Positions 35,541 through 45,028 of a DNA stretch of 64,000 bases are shown piece after piece. The position numbers and the translations under genes were made by a program. The notes beneath the pieces are model-generated. The model worked only from the letters and a program-made list of their open reading frames with translations, did no database searches and was not told where the DNA came from. This stretch comes from Nansenia antarctica (Eukaryota; Chordata; Actinopteri; Argentiniformes; Microstomatidae), in NCBI GenBank assembly GCA_963989245.1, contig OZ022358.1, positions 19,414,895 to 19,478,894 on the forward strand. The letters run 5' to 3'. Position 1 is the first letter of the stretch, and every line of letters starts with the position of its first letter.

Positions 35541-35899
35541 ACACGCAGCCTATAATAAGCATATATTTATTATAGGGCCAATTATAAACAACGCACAGAG
35601 CGACAGCATTGTCAGCATCATAGACAACGCACTGCATTGACAGCGTGGCCTATTTTTAGCTCATTTTCTGAAAATTAAATAAATGATCCTACGACTGGAC
35701 TGATGGCCATTGCATGATCAGCTGAACAGTAAGCTCGTTTTATAATTATTGTCCCCAAAAAATGTGTCTATCATTTCCCCCTGGCCTAAAACTCTTGGTT
35801 GTTTCGTTCATTTGTCAATTTGTAACATAATGTGTGTAGCCTTTTACGTTATCGTTCAATAGGAGGAAAATATTCACATAAGACTAAGAACTGTCACAA

Positions 35900-35950
35900 C
35901 CCTGACCGGGAATCGAACCCGGGCCGCTGGCGGGCGGGAGTCAGGAATGT
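35900..35950 (-). pseudogene. tRNA-Glu-like 3' half
   Basis: On the minus strand, GCGGCCCGGGTTCGATTCCC followed by GGTCAGGG matches the T arm and acceptor 3' strand of tRNA-Glu. The D arm, anticodon arm and acceptor 5' strand are not recognisable, so it is a pseudogene or SINE head. Confidence 0.5.
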
Positions 35951-35977
35951 GTGAGCTTACATTACGCCTTACATTAG

Positions 35978-36226
35978 GTGACGTTAGAATTGTAAGGTTC
36001 TATCTCCATTTTTGTCAAAATTGAGTTTTTTTACATAATCTGACCCATTAGGTGTTTATTAGTGCCTGTGTGGTGTTGTTTTTTTAAATGTTGACATTTT
36101 TTAGTTAGTAATTCATAAAATACGAAGGTTCCGTCTCACAAAACATAATGGAATGTAAAAACGTTGACGCTCAATATCTCTGAATTACCCTAGACGGAGA
36201 TAGAACCTTATCATTCTAAACTCACG
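35978..36226 (-). mobile_element. MITE family A, copy 2 (inverted)
   Basis: Same element as 114-361 in reverse orientation, with one terminal unit. Flanks ATTAG (left) and ATTAC (right) are a near-match target duplication. It lies at the outer edge of the inverted duplication that starts at 36226. Confidence 0.75.
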
Positions 36227-38257
36227 ATTACCGTTCACTTCCATTGCCCCCATGCATTGTCTATGATGTGAGGGTCGGTGGCATATTTCCGGCCACTGGA
36301 TGGTTTTGTGGCGCAAAAGGGAGTAGGAGCAGAGATATACTGTATATTGGAAAGCGCACAGCTACTGTACCTATTTACAATTTCCTTTCACTTCACACTG
36401 TGATTTTATTGTCTAAAATGTAAGTGACAAGTATGTATGTATCTGATACGTTATCTGTAATTGTTTATGTAAGTAGATACTACATGTGTACGTGTGTAGT
36501 GAAGTACAAGACAAGTAGATTATTACAGTAGCATCGCGTTCAGAGCTATAGCCTACTGTACTGATTATCGGTGAGTGTGATAACTTCAATCGTGAGTTTA
36601 GAATGATAAGGTTCTATCTCCGTTTAGAATGATAAGGTTCTATCTCCGTTTAGAATGATAAGGTTCTATCTCCGTTTAGAATGAGAAGGTTCTATCTCCG
36701 TTTAGAATGAGAAGGTTCTATCTCCGTTTAGAATGATAAGGTTCTATCTCCGTTTAGAATGATATGGTTCTATCTCCGTTTGGAATGATAAGGTTCTATC
36801 TCCGTTTAGGGCAGTTCAGAGATATTGAGCGTCAAAGTTTTTACATTCCATTATGTTTTGTGAGATGGAACCTTTGTATTTTATTAATTACTAACTCAAA
36901 AATGTCAACATTTAAAAAAATAACACCACACAGGCATTTATAAACACCTAATGGATCAGATTATGTAAAAAACTCAATTTTGACAAAAATGGAGATAGAA
37001 CCTTATAATTCTAACGTCACGAGCTGTCAATAACAGTATGTGATTTTGCGAACTGTAACTAGGGCTTGCGAGTTATTCAGATACTACTGTAATGAGTCGA
37101 CACAGTTCTGCACAATGATAGCCTGGCTAGCCTACACATTAGGCTACTGTACATTATAATGTTTGTCAGCTACACATTAAGCTAGATTCCAGGGGGCATT
37201 TTTGCCAATGATTATGACTGCTGCCTACAATGTTGTCATTCAATAAAGCCCCCAACAAGTGTAATTTATATTAGGATAATTAACATTGTGAGAGAAAATT
37301 ATTATATGTAATAAGCTACATTTAAGAACCAAACATCATCTTGGGTTGAATGTCTGCAACGGGCTGTAGAAGATGATTTCCTGTTGTCACACAATAGAAC
37401 CAGTTTCTCTACTTGTAGCTTGACATGGGCTAAGACAATAGACACATTTACATGATTACAAAGACCTGATTGCCCTACCATCTAGAGCAGTTTTGGACCT
37501 TTGTGTTGCCCCAGACCCAGTACTCTAAGACCAGACTGAACCAGTTGTGGCTATTGTGTCCCGTTTTCACCTTTGTCTCCCTGGGAGAAAGTGGGGGCCG
37601 GTTCCCCCCTAGCCTTCATCAGAATCATCTTCATCAATGTACAAGTCCACACCCATTGCTCATGATTGGTCTAAACCTCACCTGAGGGCGGACCCCTTAC
37701 CTGAAGGTACCTGTTTGTATAAATACTGAGATGAAATGAATGATCTTTACTTTACGAGGAACTTTCACTGTTAAGACTTGTCTGACGTGCTTGTAAACTT
37801 CCTCCTTCTGCAGAAGAATATTAAATATATTTTCTTATACATCTTGAAACGAAACAGGCTGCCATTATTGAATAATTTACTCTAACAACATGTACATCTA
37901 TACAGTTTCTTTAGTTTAGTTAGGCCTACGTTTATTTACAATGTGTTTATACTATGTAAAGTGAATGTTTTATCACATTCCATATTTGTAGGATGAGGAT
38001 AAGTGTTCATGAGTTCTCTTTTTGCATGCTTTTTGAAGATGTGTTTCAAGGGTTTGGCATGTACATTACAGTATGGGTAAAAGACATTTCGAGCAGGTGT
38101 GAGTGTGTAGTGCACATGCGGAGAGCTCTAAATTACACATACAATTTAGAAAATGCCTCTTAACATGCCAAACCCTTGATTTCACAATCAGTGTGTTTAA
38201 ACATGCATACGGTATTGTCTCTGATGCTTTACCTGCTCTAAAGAAGTGAAGTCAAAT
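36227..38257 (+). repeat. Left arm of a large inverted duplication
   Basis: Blocks of this arm match the reverse complement of 48207-49050. Examples are TTCCGGCCACTGGATGGTTT, then GTTGTCATTCAATAAAGCCC, and GTTCTCTTTTTGCATGCTTT. The arm is longer than its partner because of MITE A copy 3 (36591-37020) and an extra block of about 570 bp (about 37310-37885) that has LTR-like traits (TATAAATA near 37720, ends in TAACA). Outer blocks align from about 36228. Confidence 0.7.
36591..37020 (+). mobile_element. MITE family A, copy 3, with expanded terminal repeat
   Basis: Same right part as copy 1, but the left terminal region is amplified to eight tandem 26-bp units (36597-36804; unit starts TTTAGAATGATAAGG and ends TCTATCTCCG). 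Units carry a few substitutions (GAGAAGG, GATATGG, TTTGGAATG). No clear target duplication. Confidence 0.8.
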
Positions 38258-38302
38258 CTTATCAGACTGCAGCCCATGTTGAGTTCTCAAACCCTAAGCT
38301 CC

Positions 38303-38678
38303 ACTGTTGATGTTAATGTAACCATTATACTGTTTTAAAACATACTGTTGATGTTAATGTAACCATTATACTGTTTTAAAACATACTGTTGATGTTAATG
38401 TAACCATTATACTGTTTTAAAACATACTGTTGATGTTAATCTAACCATTATACTGTTTTAAAACATACTGTTGATGTTAATCTAACCATTATACTGTTTT
38501 AAAACATACTGTTGATGTTAATGTAATCATTACACTGTTTTAAAACATAATGTTGATGTTAATGTAACCATTATACTGTTTTAAGACATATTGTTGATGT
38601 TAATGTACGGTAACCATTATACTGTTTTAAAACATACTGTTGATGTTAATGTAACCATTATACTGTTTTAAAACATAC
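38303..38678 (+). repeat. 41-bp minisatellite, about 9 units
   Basis: The unit begins ACTGTTGATGTTAATGTAAC and ends TTTTAAAACAT. Units differ by single substitutions and one 4-bp insertion. Lies between the left arm of the inverted duplication and the RTE-type LINE. Confidence 0.9.
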
Positions 38679-39608
38679 TTTGACACGTGTATGTATTGAA
38701 CTCCTCACTTGATTTATTAAAAAGCACACACGCACAACTGCTAAACCATGTACATAACAAATAAACTAAACGGATTAAACCTTGGTTGTGACTTACTTGA
38801 TTTAGGTCCTTTTTCTTCGGGTGTGAAGAGTAGGGCCTCCAACGAGTTTACGCCACCGGTCTCTGTCCCTTGCCACAGCAGCCGCCGCCTCCCAGGATCT
38901 TAGACCCAGCATGTCACGCTCCCTCTCGACGGTTCTTCTCCAGGTTTCTTTGGGGCGTCCCCTTTTTCTTCGTCCATCAGGGGTCCATCTGAGGGCTATG
39001 CGTTGATGGTCATCCGGGCTTTTCCTCAACACGTGGCCGATGTACTTCCATCTTCTCTTTCTGATCTGCGTGCTTACCATCTCTATACCAGCAAGTTTTC
39101 TCACTTCTTCGTTTGACACCCGTGTAGGCCAGAATATTTTCAGCATCCTTCTTAGGCATTTGTGGACAAATGTGTCTAGGCACTGTTCGTCAGCCGCTGT
39201 CATCTTCCATGTCTCACAACCATATAACAACACTGAGATTACATTTGACTGAAAGATTTTCATCTTGGTCTTCCTCCGATACTGACTGCTGTTCCACAAC
39301 TTCTTTAAACGATGGTAGGCGTTCCTTGCTTTTCCTATACGAATCTTCATGTCTTCAGAAGCACCACCTGACGTTGTCATTGTTGCACCGAGATATGTGA
39401 AGGTGTTGACGTCCTTGAGATCTTTCTCATACACTGTGAAGGCTGTGCTTTTCTTGGCGTTCATCCTCATCGATTCCGTTTTGTTTGCATTGATCCTTAG
39501 CCCTGTTTGTAGACCATATTCATTCAGACGGTCAAGCTTTTGTTGTGCATGACTCCATGATTCTGCTAACAATACTATATCATCTGCATAATCTAGATCT
39601 TCTAACAT

Positions 39609-40824
39609 TGTTATGAAGGCCCACAATTTAGAGCCAGTTAGTTTCCCCGAATCAGCCCTATTTTGCCCCTGTTATTTCCTTTATTATTTTCCATACTGTT
39701 CATGTACGTTTTCATGAAGGTGTATGTATTGTTATTGTAATTGTATAAGTTCTGTCTTAGATTTGTTTAGTATTGTGTAAGCGCCAGTTTAGTGGGCGTG
39801 GTTTTGATTGGCGTACGTGACCGGATGTATGATTGGCGTACGTGACCGGATGTATGTTCGGTTGGTGTATATATAGCGACGGAAGTGGTCTGTGGTCGGA
39901 GAGTGACGAGAGTTAGAGTGAAGAAGAAGAAGCAGAAGGAACGAGAAGTCGATCTAAGATGGCGGAGTCAGTAACACGCACACCGTGCTGAAGCTGAAGA
40001 CCTGAAGAGTGATTATCGAGTTTACAACTGTGACAGAGGGCAAACCTTACAGCAGCAATTCAACATCTCTCAACAGTCCACAAGGAGAACGGGAGACTCT
40101 GAGTGTCGGAGGAGACCTGCCTTTGGCATAGACTGTTGGTGGTGAATCACTGGCTGCCCGCATCACCGCGGGAGTTCGGAGTTTAGTGGGTTAGCAGCGC
40201 TAGCCTAGTTTAGCTGTGTCCCCGTTAGCCAGCCTTGCTAGCCGCCGGCTGCTAACGTTGGACCAAGCGAGACCCAAGCTGGACAGAGCCATCGCCTTCA
40301 CGAGGTGGATTGCGACCGACCGCCGACACCACCGGAGCTGACCGTGGACCACCGGACCTGAGCCATTCACACCTCGTCGTGGACTACGAAGAAGCCCCTT
40401 TCCCTTCAAGTTGCTACGTCACCCCCCCCCCTTTGTCTGCTGCCTTCCTCGAAGCACATGCGAGCTCCAACCAGGCCTCAACGCGCTCCTTTCAGTCCGG
40501 GACTCTAAGCCTTTTCAGGCCAGGTACTGCGTGTGAGTGAGTGTGTGTGTGTGGCCGGCTGGGAGGGAGTATATACGGGGAGGTATATATCATTTGTCTA
40601 AATAAATGTGTTTGTTCATCTTTGCTACATTACTGTGTGTTTAGTTGTCTGTAATGCTAATGCTAATGCTAATTCTAATGCTAATGCTAATGCTAGTACT
40701 GCTAGTCTAAAGGGTTGCTGGCGCCCCCTGCCTGTATCCTCCTACACTGCCGATTTAGCTCCGAGTTAGTTAGATAACCAGCCCTTCCTAAATTCTACAG
40801 TCCTTTAGCTACTCCCTGGTTACA
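39609..40824 (+). repeat. 5' LTR of the BEL/Pao-type element
   Basis: 1216 bp. Contains a 25-bp tandem duplication (39807-39857; unit starts GATTGGCGTACGTGACCGGA), a TATA box (TATATATAG, 39868-39876), AAGATGGCGG (a YY1-like site) near 39957, AATAAA near 40602 and a (TGCTAA)n stretch near 40650. Short frames within it are not genes. Confidence 0.9.
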
Positions 40825-40826
40825 AT

Positions 40827-40843
40827 TGGTCCTTCGAGCCGGA
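40827..40843 (+). promoter_or_regulatory. Primer-binding site complementary to tRNA-Tyr
   Basis: TGGTCCTTCGAGCCGGA begins two bases after the LTR. Its complement, TCCGGCTCGAAGGACCA, equals the 3' end of vertebrate tRNA-Tyr plus CCA over 17 bases. Confidence 0.8.
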
Positions 40844-40847
40844 TAGG

Positions 40848-41957
40848 TTGTGTAGTGATAGCATGGCTGAGCGCAGCCAACCAGACAAGACAGTTACCCC
40901 CCCTTCTCCGCCCCCTGAGCCAGAGCCACGACCACAGAGAGTCCCGCGGTTGCCTCCGAGGTTACAGGAGTATGAGCTTGAGCTCGAAAGCTCACTGAGT
41001 GGTAGTGAGGAGCGCACTCCACGGGATACAGTGGTCGGAGAGGCCGAGGTGTCCGCCGGCGCGCGGGTGGCTAGCACCGAGACAGCCATCAAAGAGCACC
41101 AGCCTGAGGATGAGATGGCAGAACAGCAGGGTTTTGCCGTAGAAACGGAAGAGCAGGAAGGAGAGGCCCGGTCCGACAGCGCCTGCGGGCGGAAGAGGGA
41201 GGGCCTCAGCCTTAACGATCTGCCTCCCAGTACGGCGCGCTCGAGACCTAGCTCCTGCCGTTCAGTGGCTTCCTCCCGGTCCAGGGTTTCCGTGGGCAGT
41301 TCTGCCTCTGGGGCGGATAGCATGCACTCCAGAGGGAGTAGTGCCGCGCTGTCAGAATGTATGCGCCAACAGGCCGAGATGGCGTTAGAGCGGGAACGCC
41401 TCCAGTTCGAGCGTGAACGCCTCCAGATGGAGGGGGCGGAACGCGCGGCGGAGAGGCAGCGCCAGGAGGCGCTAGAACGTGAACGCCTCCAGATGGACGG
41501 AGCGGAACGTGCGGCGGAGAGACAGCGCCAGGAGGCGTTAGAGAGGGAACGTGCGGCGGAGAGACAGCGCCAGGAGGCATTAGAGAGGGAACGCATCCAG
41601 TTCGAGCGCGAGCGCCTCCAGATGGAGGGGGCGGAACGCGCGGCGGAGAGACAGATGGAGAGAGAGCAACTGCACGCGGAGAAGATGGACGCCATGATGC
41701 AGACCATGCGCGACGTGTGCATCAGCAGAGCTCCGTCGGCCCGTAGCTCCAGAGCATCATCCGCACGGCCCTCTCGAGTGCCATCTCCTGAACCCCCCGC
41801 CGATGGCTCCATGACCCCCGCCATGACTGTCCAACTACAGGCCCAGCTGACCACCTTGAAGGAAGAGGACCAGGGACCCGACCGCTACGCGGCCCAGAGG
41901 GAGCCAGCGTCGCTGCCCGGGAGGGGAGCCATTCCCCAAGAGCGTAGCACACCCTAG
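40848..41957 (+). CDS. ORF1 of the BEL/Pao-type element, coiled-coil protein, up to 369 aa
   Basis: Acidic, proline-rich N-terminus, then from about residue 170 to 285 a highly charged predicted coiled coil built of repeats such as ERERLQMEGAERAAERQRQE. The first ATG in frame with good context is at 40863 (MAERSQPDK). It stops at 41955-41957. The following ORF2 is in another frame, and their open frames overlap by only about 10 bases (41948-41957). Probably the N-terminal part of Gag or a separate assembly protein. No known domain beyond the coiled coil. Confidence 0.7.
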   Translation: MCSDSMAERSQPDKTVTPPSPPPEPEPRPQRVPRLPPRLQEYELELESSLSGSEERTPRDTVVGEAEVSAGARVASTETAIKEHQPEDEMAEQQGFAVETEEQEGEARSDSACGRKREGLSLNDLPPSTARSRPSSCRSVASSRSRVSVGSSASGADSMHSRGSSAALSECMRQQAEMALERERLQFERERLQMEGAERAAERQRQEALERERLQMDGAERAAERQRQEALERERAAERQRQEALERERIQFERERLQMEGAERAAERQMEREQLHAEKMDAMMQTMRDVCISRAPSARSSRASSARPSRVPSPEPPADGSMTPAMTVQLQAQLTTLKEEDQGPDRYAAQREPASLPGRGAIPQERSTP

Positions 41958-41965
41958 GTCCTCCA

Positions 41966-44900
41966 GTGAACCAGAATGCATGCAGGCCGGACACCCAGAC
42001 CGTCACTCCAGCCCCGATCATCCACTACAGGATGTTTCCCCAGGTGGAGGGACCCAAGTTCCCCTTCTTCAAGGACGAGGACAGGAGCCAGTATGTGGAA
42101 CTACGCATCTGCCTAGACACGCTCTTGGACGACTCCTGCTCAGAGTCCTACAAATATGCGATTCTCCTTCAGCATGTGAGGAACCCCAGAGCCCACAACA
42201 TGGTTCTGGCCCATGCCTCCGCACCGACACCTTACACCAGAGCGCTCGCCGACTTGGATGCCCGCTACGGTCGTCCCTGGAACCACGCCCTTGCTGAACT
42301 GCAAGCCCTCGAACAGCAGGCCCCCATCAAGGATGAACGGGCGCTAGATGACTTCGCGCTCCGCGTGCACACCTTGGTTGGAATGCTGAAGACGCAGGGC
42401 CCAGCTGGCGCCAGCGAGATCAACAGCACCTCCAACGTAGAGCGGCTGCTCCGCAAGATCCCACGCTTCCGGCAGGAGAGGTTCCGGCGACAGCAGCGCG
42501 TTCGTAACCCCGGGAAGTTGGGTCTGAGCATGGCTGCCTTCGCGGAGTTCCTACTGGAGGAAGTGCATGACACCAACGTAGACGCCATGGGTTACGCTGA
42601 GCCGAAGAAGGAGAGGGAGAAGGGAGACCGCTGGGACAGGCCGAGCTCGAACAGAGGACGCCCAGTAGGAGTGCTGCACACGGAGGAAGAGCCTCGGAAA
42701 GAGAGGAAAGCCCGACCTGAGGGAAAGGATTCCTCTCAACCCCCTCAAAAGGGACGGAGAGGTCCACCGCCATGTCCGTACTGCACCAGCGAGCACTGGT
42801 TCAATGAGTGCAGTGACTTCAACAACCTGAGTACCGAGGCCAAGCAGAGGTGGCTCGAGGAGAACAAGAGGTGCTGGAACTGTGGGCGCGACCATCTGGC
42901 TAAGAACTGCACCTTGAGGAGAAAGTGCAACCGCTGTGAGGAGGTCCACCTCAACATCCTACACGAGGTCTCCCTCGCCAGGTCCACGGAGGGCACCAGA
43001 AGCCCTAGGTCCGGTAGCGCACCGGAAGAGGAAACACCTGTCTACTACCTAGACCCAACCCAGAGCAGCGGCTCCAAGGTCCTACTGAAGGTGGTGAAGG
43101 TCCGACTTCACCACAACAACGCTGTGTACGACACGTACGCCGTTCTAGACGACGGGTCGGAACGGACCATCCTTCTCCAGGGGGCAGTGCGCCAGTTGGG
43201 GCTCCAAGGGACTGAGGAGAAGCTGACTCTGCGCACGATACGTCGCGACCTTAAAGAGGTCACCGGGGCGAGAATCAACTTCTCTATCTCCCCGGCGGGG
43301 CGGCCGTCGGACAGATATCGGCTTCGGAATGTCTTCACCGCAGACCAGCTAGCGCTCTCCCGCTACGACTACCCCCTGGAGAGATTACGCGCAAGATATT
43401 CCCACCTACGGCGAGTAGACCTACATCCGATAGAAGGAGCGGAGCCAACCCTTCTCATCGGCTCGGACAACGCTGCACTGATCGTGTCGCTCCGTCCTCC
43501 GCTGAGAGGACCACGAGGCTGCCCGATGGCTGTTAAGACTGCGCTTGGGTGGGCCCTCCAAGGCGCTACCGAGTGGAGAGATAGCGACGGGAGAGCTACG
43601 TCATCCCTCCATGTCCGAACCGAAGAAGTGCAGACCATTGGCGCCCAACGTGGGGCTATTCCTGAAGACCCTTACTCTGAATCTGCCAATAGAAGAGGCT
43701 TCATCAAAGAAGATGCGAAGCACAGGGCTTTCCCTAAGGGGCAACCTGATGAGCTAGCCTACTCAGAATCTGACCCTCATCGGCGGACTCGTGACAGGGA
43801 TCCAAATGGGAGGGGCTATTCAAAGGAGGCACTCTGGCCAGCAGCTGGGGAATGGGGGGCAGACAAGAATAGGTTCACAGTGCCAATGGAAGAGGGTGGT
43901 CAACACAGTAGAGACCATTTGTTAGACCTAGTTAAGGCCATTCGTCAGGAGGGAAGGGGAAAGAGCTTCGAGGCCAGCAGAGCACCCCCTCAGAGGCCAG
44001 CAACGGTCAGCAGAGCACCCCTTCAGAGGCCAGCAGAGGCCAGCAGAGCACCCCTTCAGAGGCCAGCAGAGAGCAGCAGAGTGAGGTCTGAGATCCCAGA
44101 ACCTTTCAGACAAGTTCTGTCTGGGGCCACAGTTAGTAACAAGTACCCTGAGAAGAGGAAGGAGAAGAGCCGGTTCTCTGATGCCACAGACCAGGAGATG
44201 GATGTGGTTAAAATAATACGTGTTGATGACTCTAATAGACCACGGCAGGAAACCTTTGCCAAGCCACAGGGTGTCTACCAGGGGACAAGCTCCAGAGCTG
44301 AGATGACACGGACACAGACTCCAGACACAGGCAATGTTTTGGATGTGTTGAACAACATACAAATTGAGAATGTGGAAGAGGCCAACTTCCTGAAGGACAA
44401 GCTGTGTCCTCTTCTGAAAGAGTTCCAAGCCAACAAATCAGAGAAGGTTGAGCACAAAAGCCAAGGTCCAACAGTTGTCTCCAAAGACTACAGTCACATG
44501 AGCAAGGGCCACCTGGAATCTACTAGAGACCAATACGAAAGAAACTTCAGCCAAGTACAAGAGGAGAGACATTATGAAAGCCAACCCAGGCGATCACCGA
44601 AACTCTACTCCCCAGAAACTACACAGGGTCTCTACAGAGAGAGACCCAGAGATGCAGAGGAGCAATTGGAGAAGCACCGCCATGCAAGTCGTTCTGAACC
44701 CAGAGGTTCAAGGAGAAACCATTATGAAGAGGTCTTTGGACAGGTTGACAGGTACCCACCATCCCATGCCTGGCAGGAAGAGCCATTGAAGTATCCGGAG
44801 AGGTCCCAAGGGTCCATGTACCCAGATGACTATCCACCTGCTGTGGATGAGTTTTATGACCCTTACCAACCTACACCCCCCACTCGAAGGGAGTGGGGAT

Positions 44901-45001
44901 ATGGGATGCCCCCTGGCCCTCAGACCTCCACTAGCCTAGACACTATCACCTCATACCTCACGCTGCTAGAGCAGCCTAGCCAGTGTGCCTTCCATAGTTA
45001 A
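41966..45001 (+). CDS. ORF2 of the BEL/Pao-type element: gag-protease fused to a host-like tail
   Basis: 1011 codons from a GTG; the first in-frame ATG is at MFPQVEGPKF, 22 codons on. Residues about 25-230 resemble the DUF1759 gag region of BEL elements (FPFFKDEDRSQY). Zinc-binding motifs follow near 270-283 (CPYCTSEHWFNEC) and at Cys303 (CWNCGRDHLAKNC), then a retropepsin-like DUF1758 domain with Asp395-Asp396-Gly397, ending around LLIGSDN and TALGWALQG. In BEL elements RT comes next; here, from about residue 555 to 1011, comes a hydrophilic tail rich in Arg, Glu, Ser and Pro. It has a repeated SRAPLQRPAE motif (residues about 671-705) and a helical-looking block DVLNNIQIENVEEANFLKDK. Base composition and codon choice also change from GC-rich to AT-richer near 43640. 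No intron is visible. The stop is 27 bases before the 3' LTR. Confidence 0.85.
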   Translation: MNQNACRPDTQTVTPAPIIHYRMFPQVEGPKFPFFKDEDRSQYVELRICLDTLLDDSCSESYKYAILLQHVRNPRAHNMVLAHASAPTPYTRALADLDARYGRPWNHALAELQALEQQAPIKDERALDDFALRVHTLVGMLKTQGPAGASEINSTSNVERLLRKIPRFRQERFRRQQRVRNPGKLGLSMAAFAEFLLEEVHDTNVDAMGYAEPKKEREKGDRWDRPSSNRGRPVGVLHTEEEPRKERKARPEGKDSSQPPQKGRRGPPPCPYCTSEHWFNECSDFNNLSTEAKQRWLEENKRCWNCGRDHLAKNCTLRRKCNRCEEVHLNILHEVSLARSTEGTRSPRSGSAPEEETPVYYLDPTQSSGSKVLLKVVKVRLHHNNAVYDTYAVLDDGSERTILLQGAVRQLGLQGTEEKLTLRTIRRDLKEVTGARINFSISPAGRPSDRYRLRNVFTADQLALSRYDYPLERLRARYSHLRRVDLHPIEGAEPTLLIGSDNAALIVSLRPPLRGPRGCPMAVKTALGWALQGATEWRDSDGRATSSLHVRTEEVQTIGAQRGAIPEDPYSESANRRGFIKEDAKHRAFPKGQPDELAYSESDPHRRTRDRDPNGRGYSKEALWPAAGEWGADKNRFTVPMEEGGQHSRDHLLDLVKAIRQEGRGKSFEASRAPPQRPATVSRAPLQRPAEASRAPLQRPAESSRVRSEIPEPFRQVLSGATVSNKYPEKRKEKSRFSDATDQEMDVVKIIRVDDSNRPRQETFAKPQGVYQGTSSRAEMTRTQTPDTGNVLDVLNNIQIENVEEANFLKDKLCPLLKEFQANKSEKVEHKSQGPTVVSKDYSHMSKGHLESTRDQYERNFSQVQEERHYESQPRRSPKLYSPETTQGLYRERPRDAEEQLEKHRHASRSEPRGSRRNHYEEVFGQVDRYPPSHAWQEEPLKYPERSQGSMYPDDYPPAVDEFYDPYQPTPPTRREWGYGMPPGPQTSTSLDTITSYLTLLEQPSQCAFHS
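43975..44085 (+). repeat. 30-bp in-frame tandem repeat in the captured segment
   Basis: About 3.5 units beginning GCCAGCAGAGCACCCCTTCA, encoding SRAP(P/L)QRPAE. It lies wholly within the non-retroviral part of ORF2. Confidence 0.85.
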
Positions 45002-45008
45002 ATGAAAC

Positions 45009-45028
45009 CGAGGGTTTCATGGGGCGGC
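45009..45028 (+). promoter_or_regulatory. Polypurine-like tract of the BEL/Pao-type element
   Basis: GAGGGTTTCATGGGGCGGC lies directly before the 3' LTR and is the only visible internal sequence after the ORF2 stop. It is the likely plus-strand primer region. Confidence 0.45.

Noticed and set aside
37310..37885. Solo LTR inside the left arm of the inverted duplication
   Set aside because: It has a TATA-like and polyadenylation-like motif and a TAACA end, but I found no consistent start or target duplication; only mentioned under the arm.
40200..40540. Short ORFs inside the BEL LTR, repeated at 45620-45957
   Set aside because: They lie in LTR leader sequence, and the right-hand copy changes frame after one extra C, so there is no coding constraint.
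40820..41854. 344-codon antisense ORF under the BEL-element ORF1
   Set aside because: Shadow of the repetitive GC-rich coiled-coil coding sequence; low-complexity Ala/Ser/Arg composition and no support.
43640..45001. Reading the extra ORF as an envelope gene
   Set aside because: No signal peptide, no transmembrane segment and no cysteine pattern; it is hydrophilic throughout.
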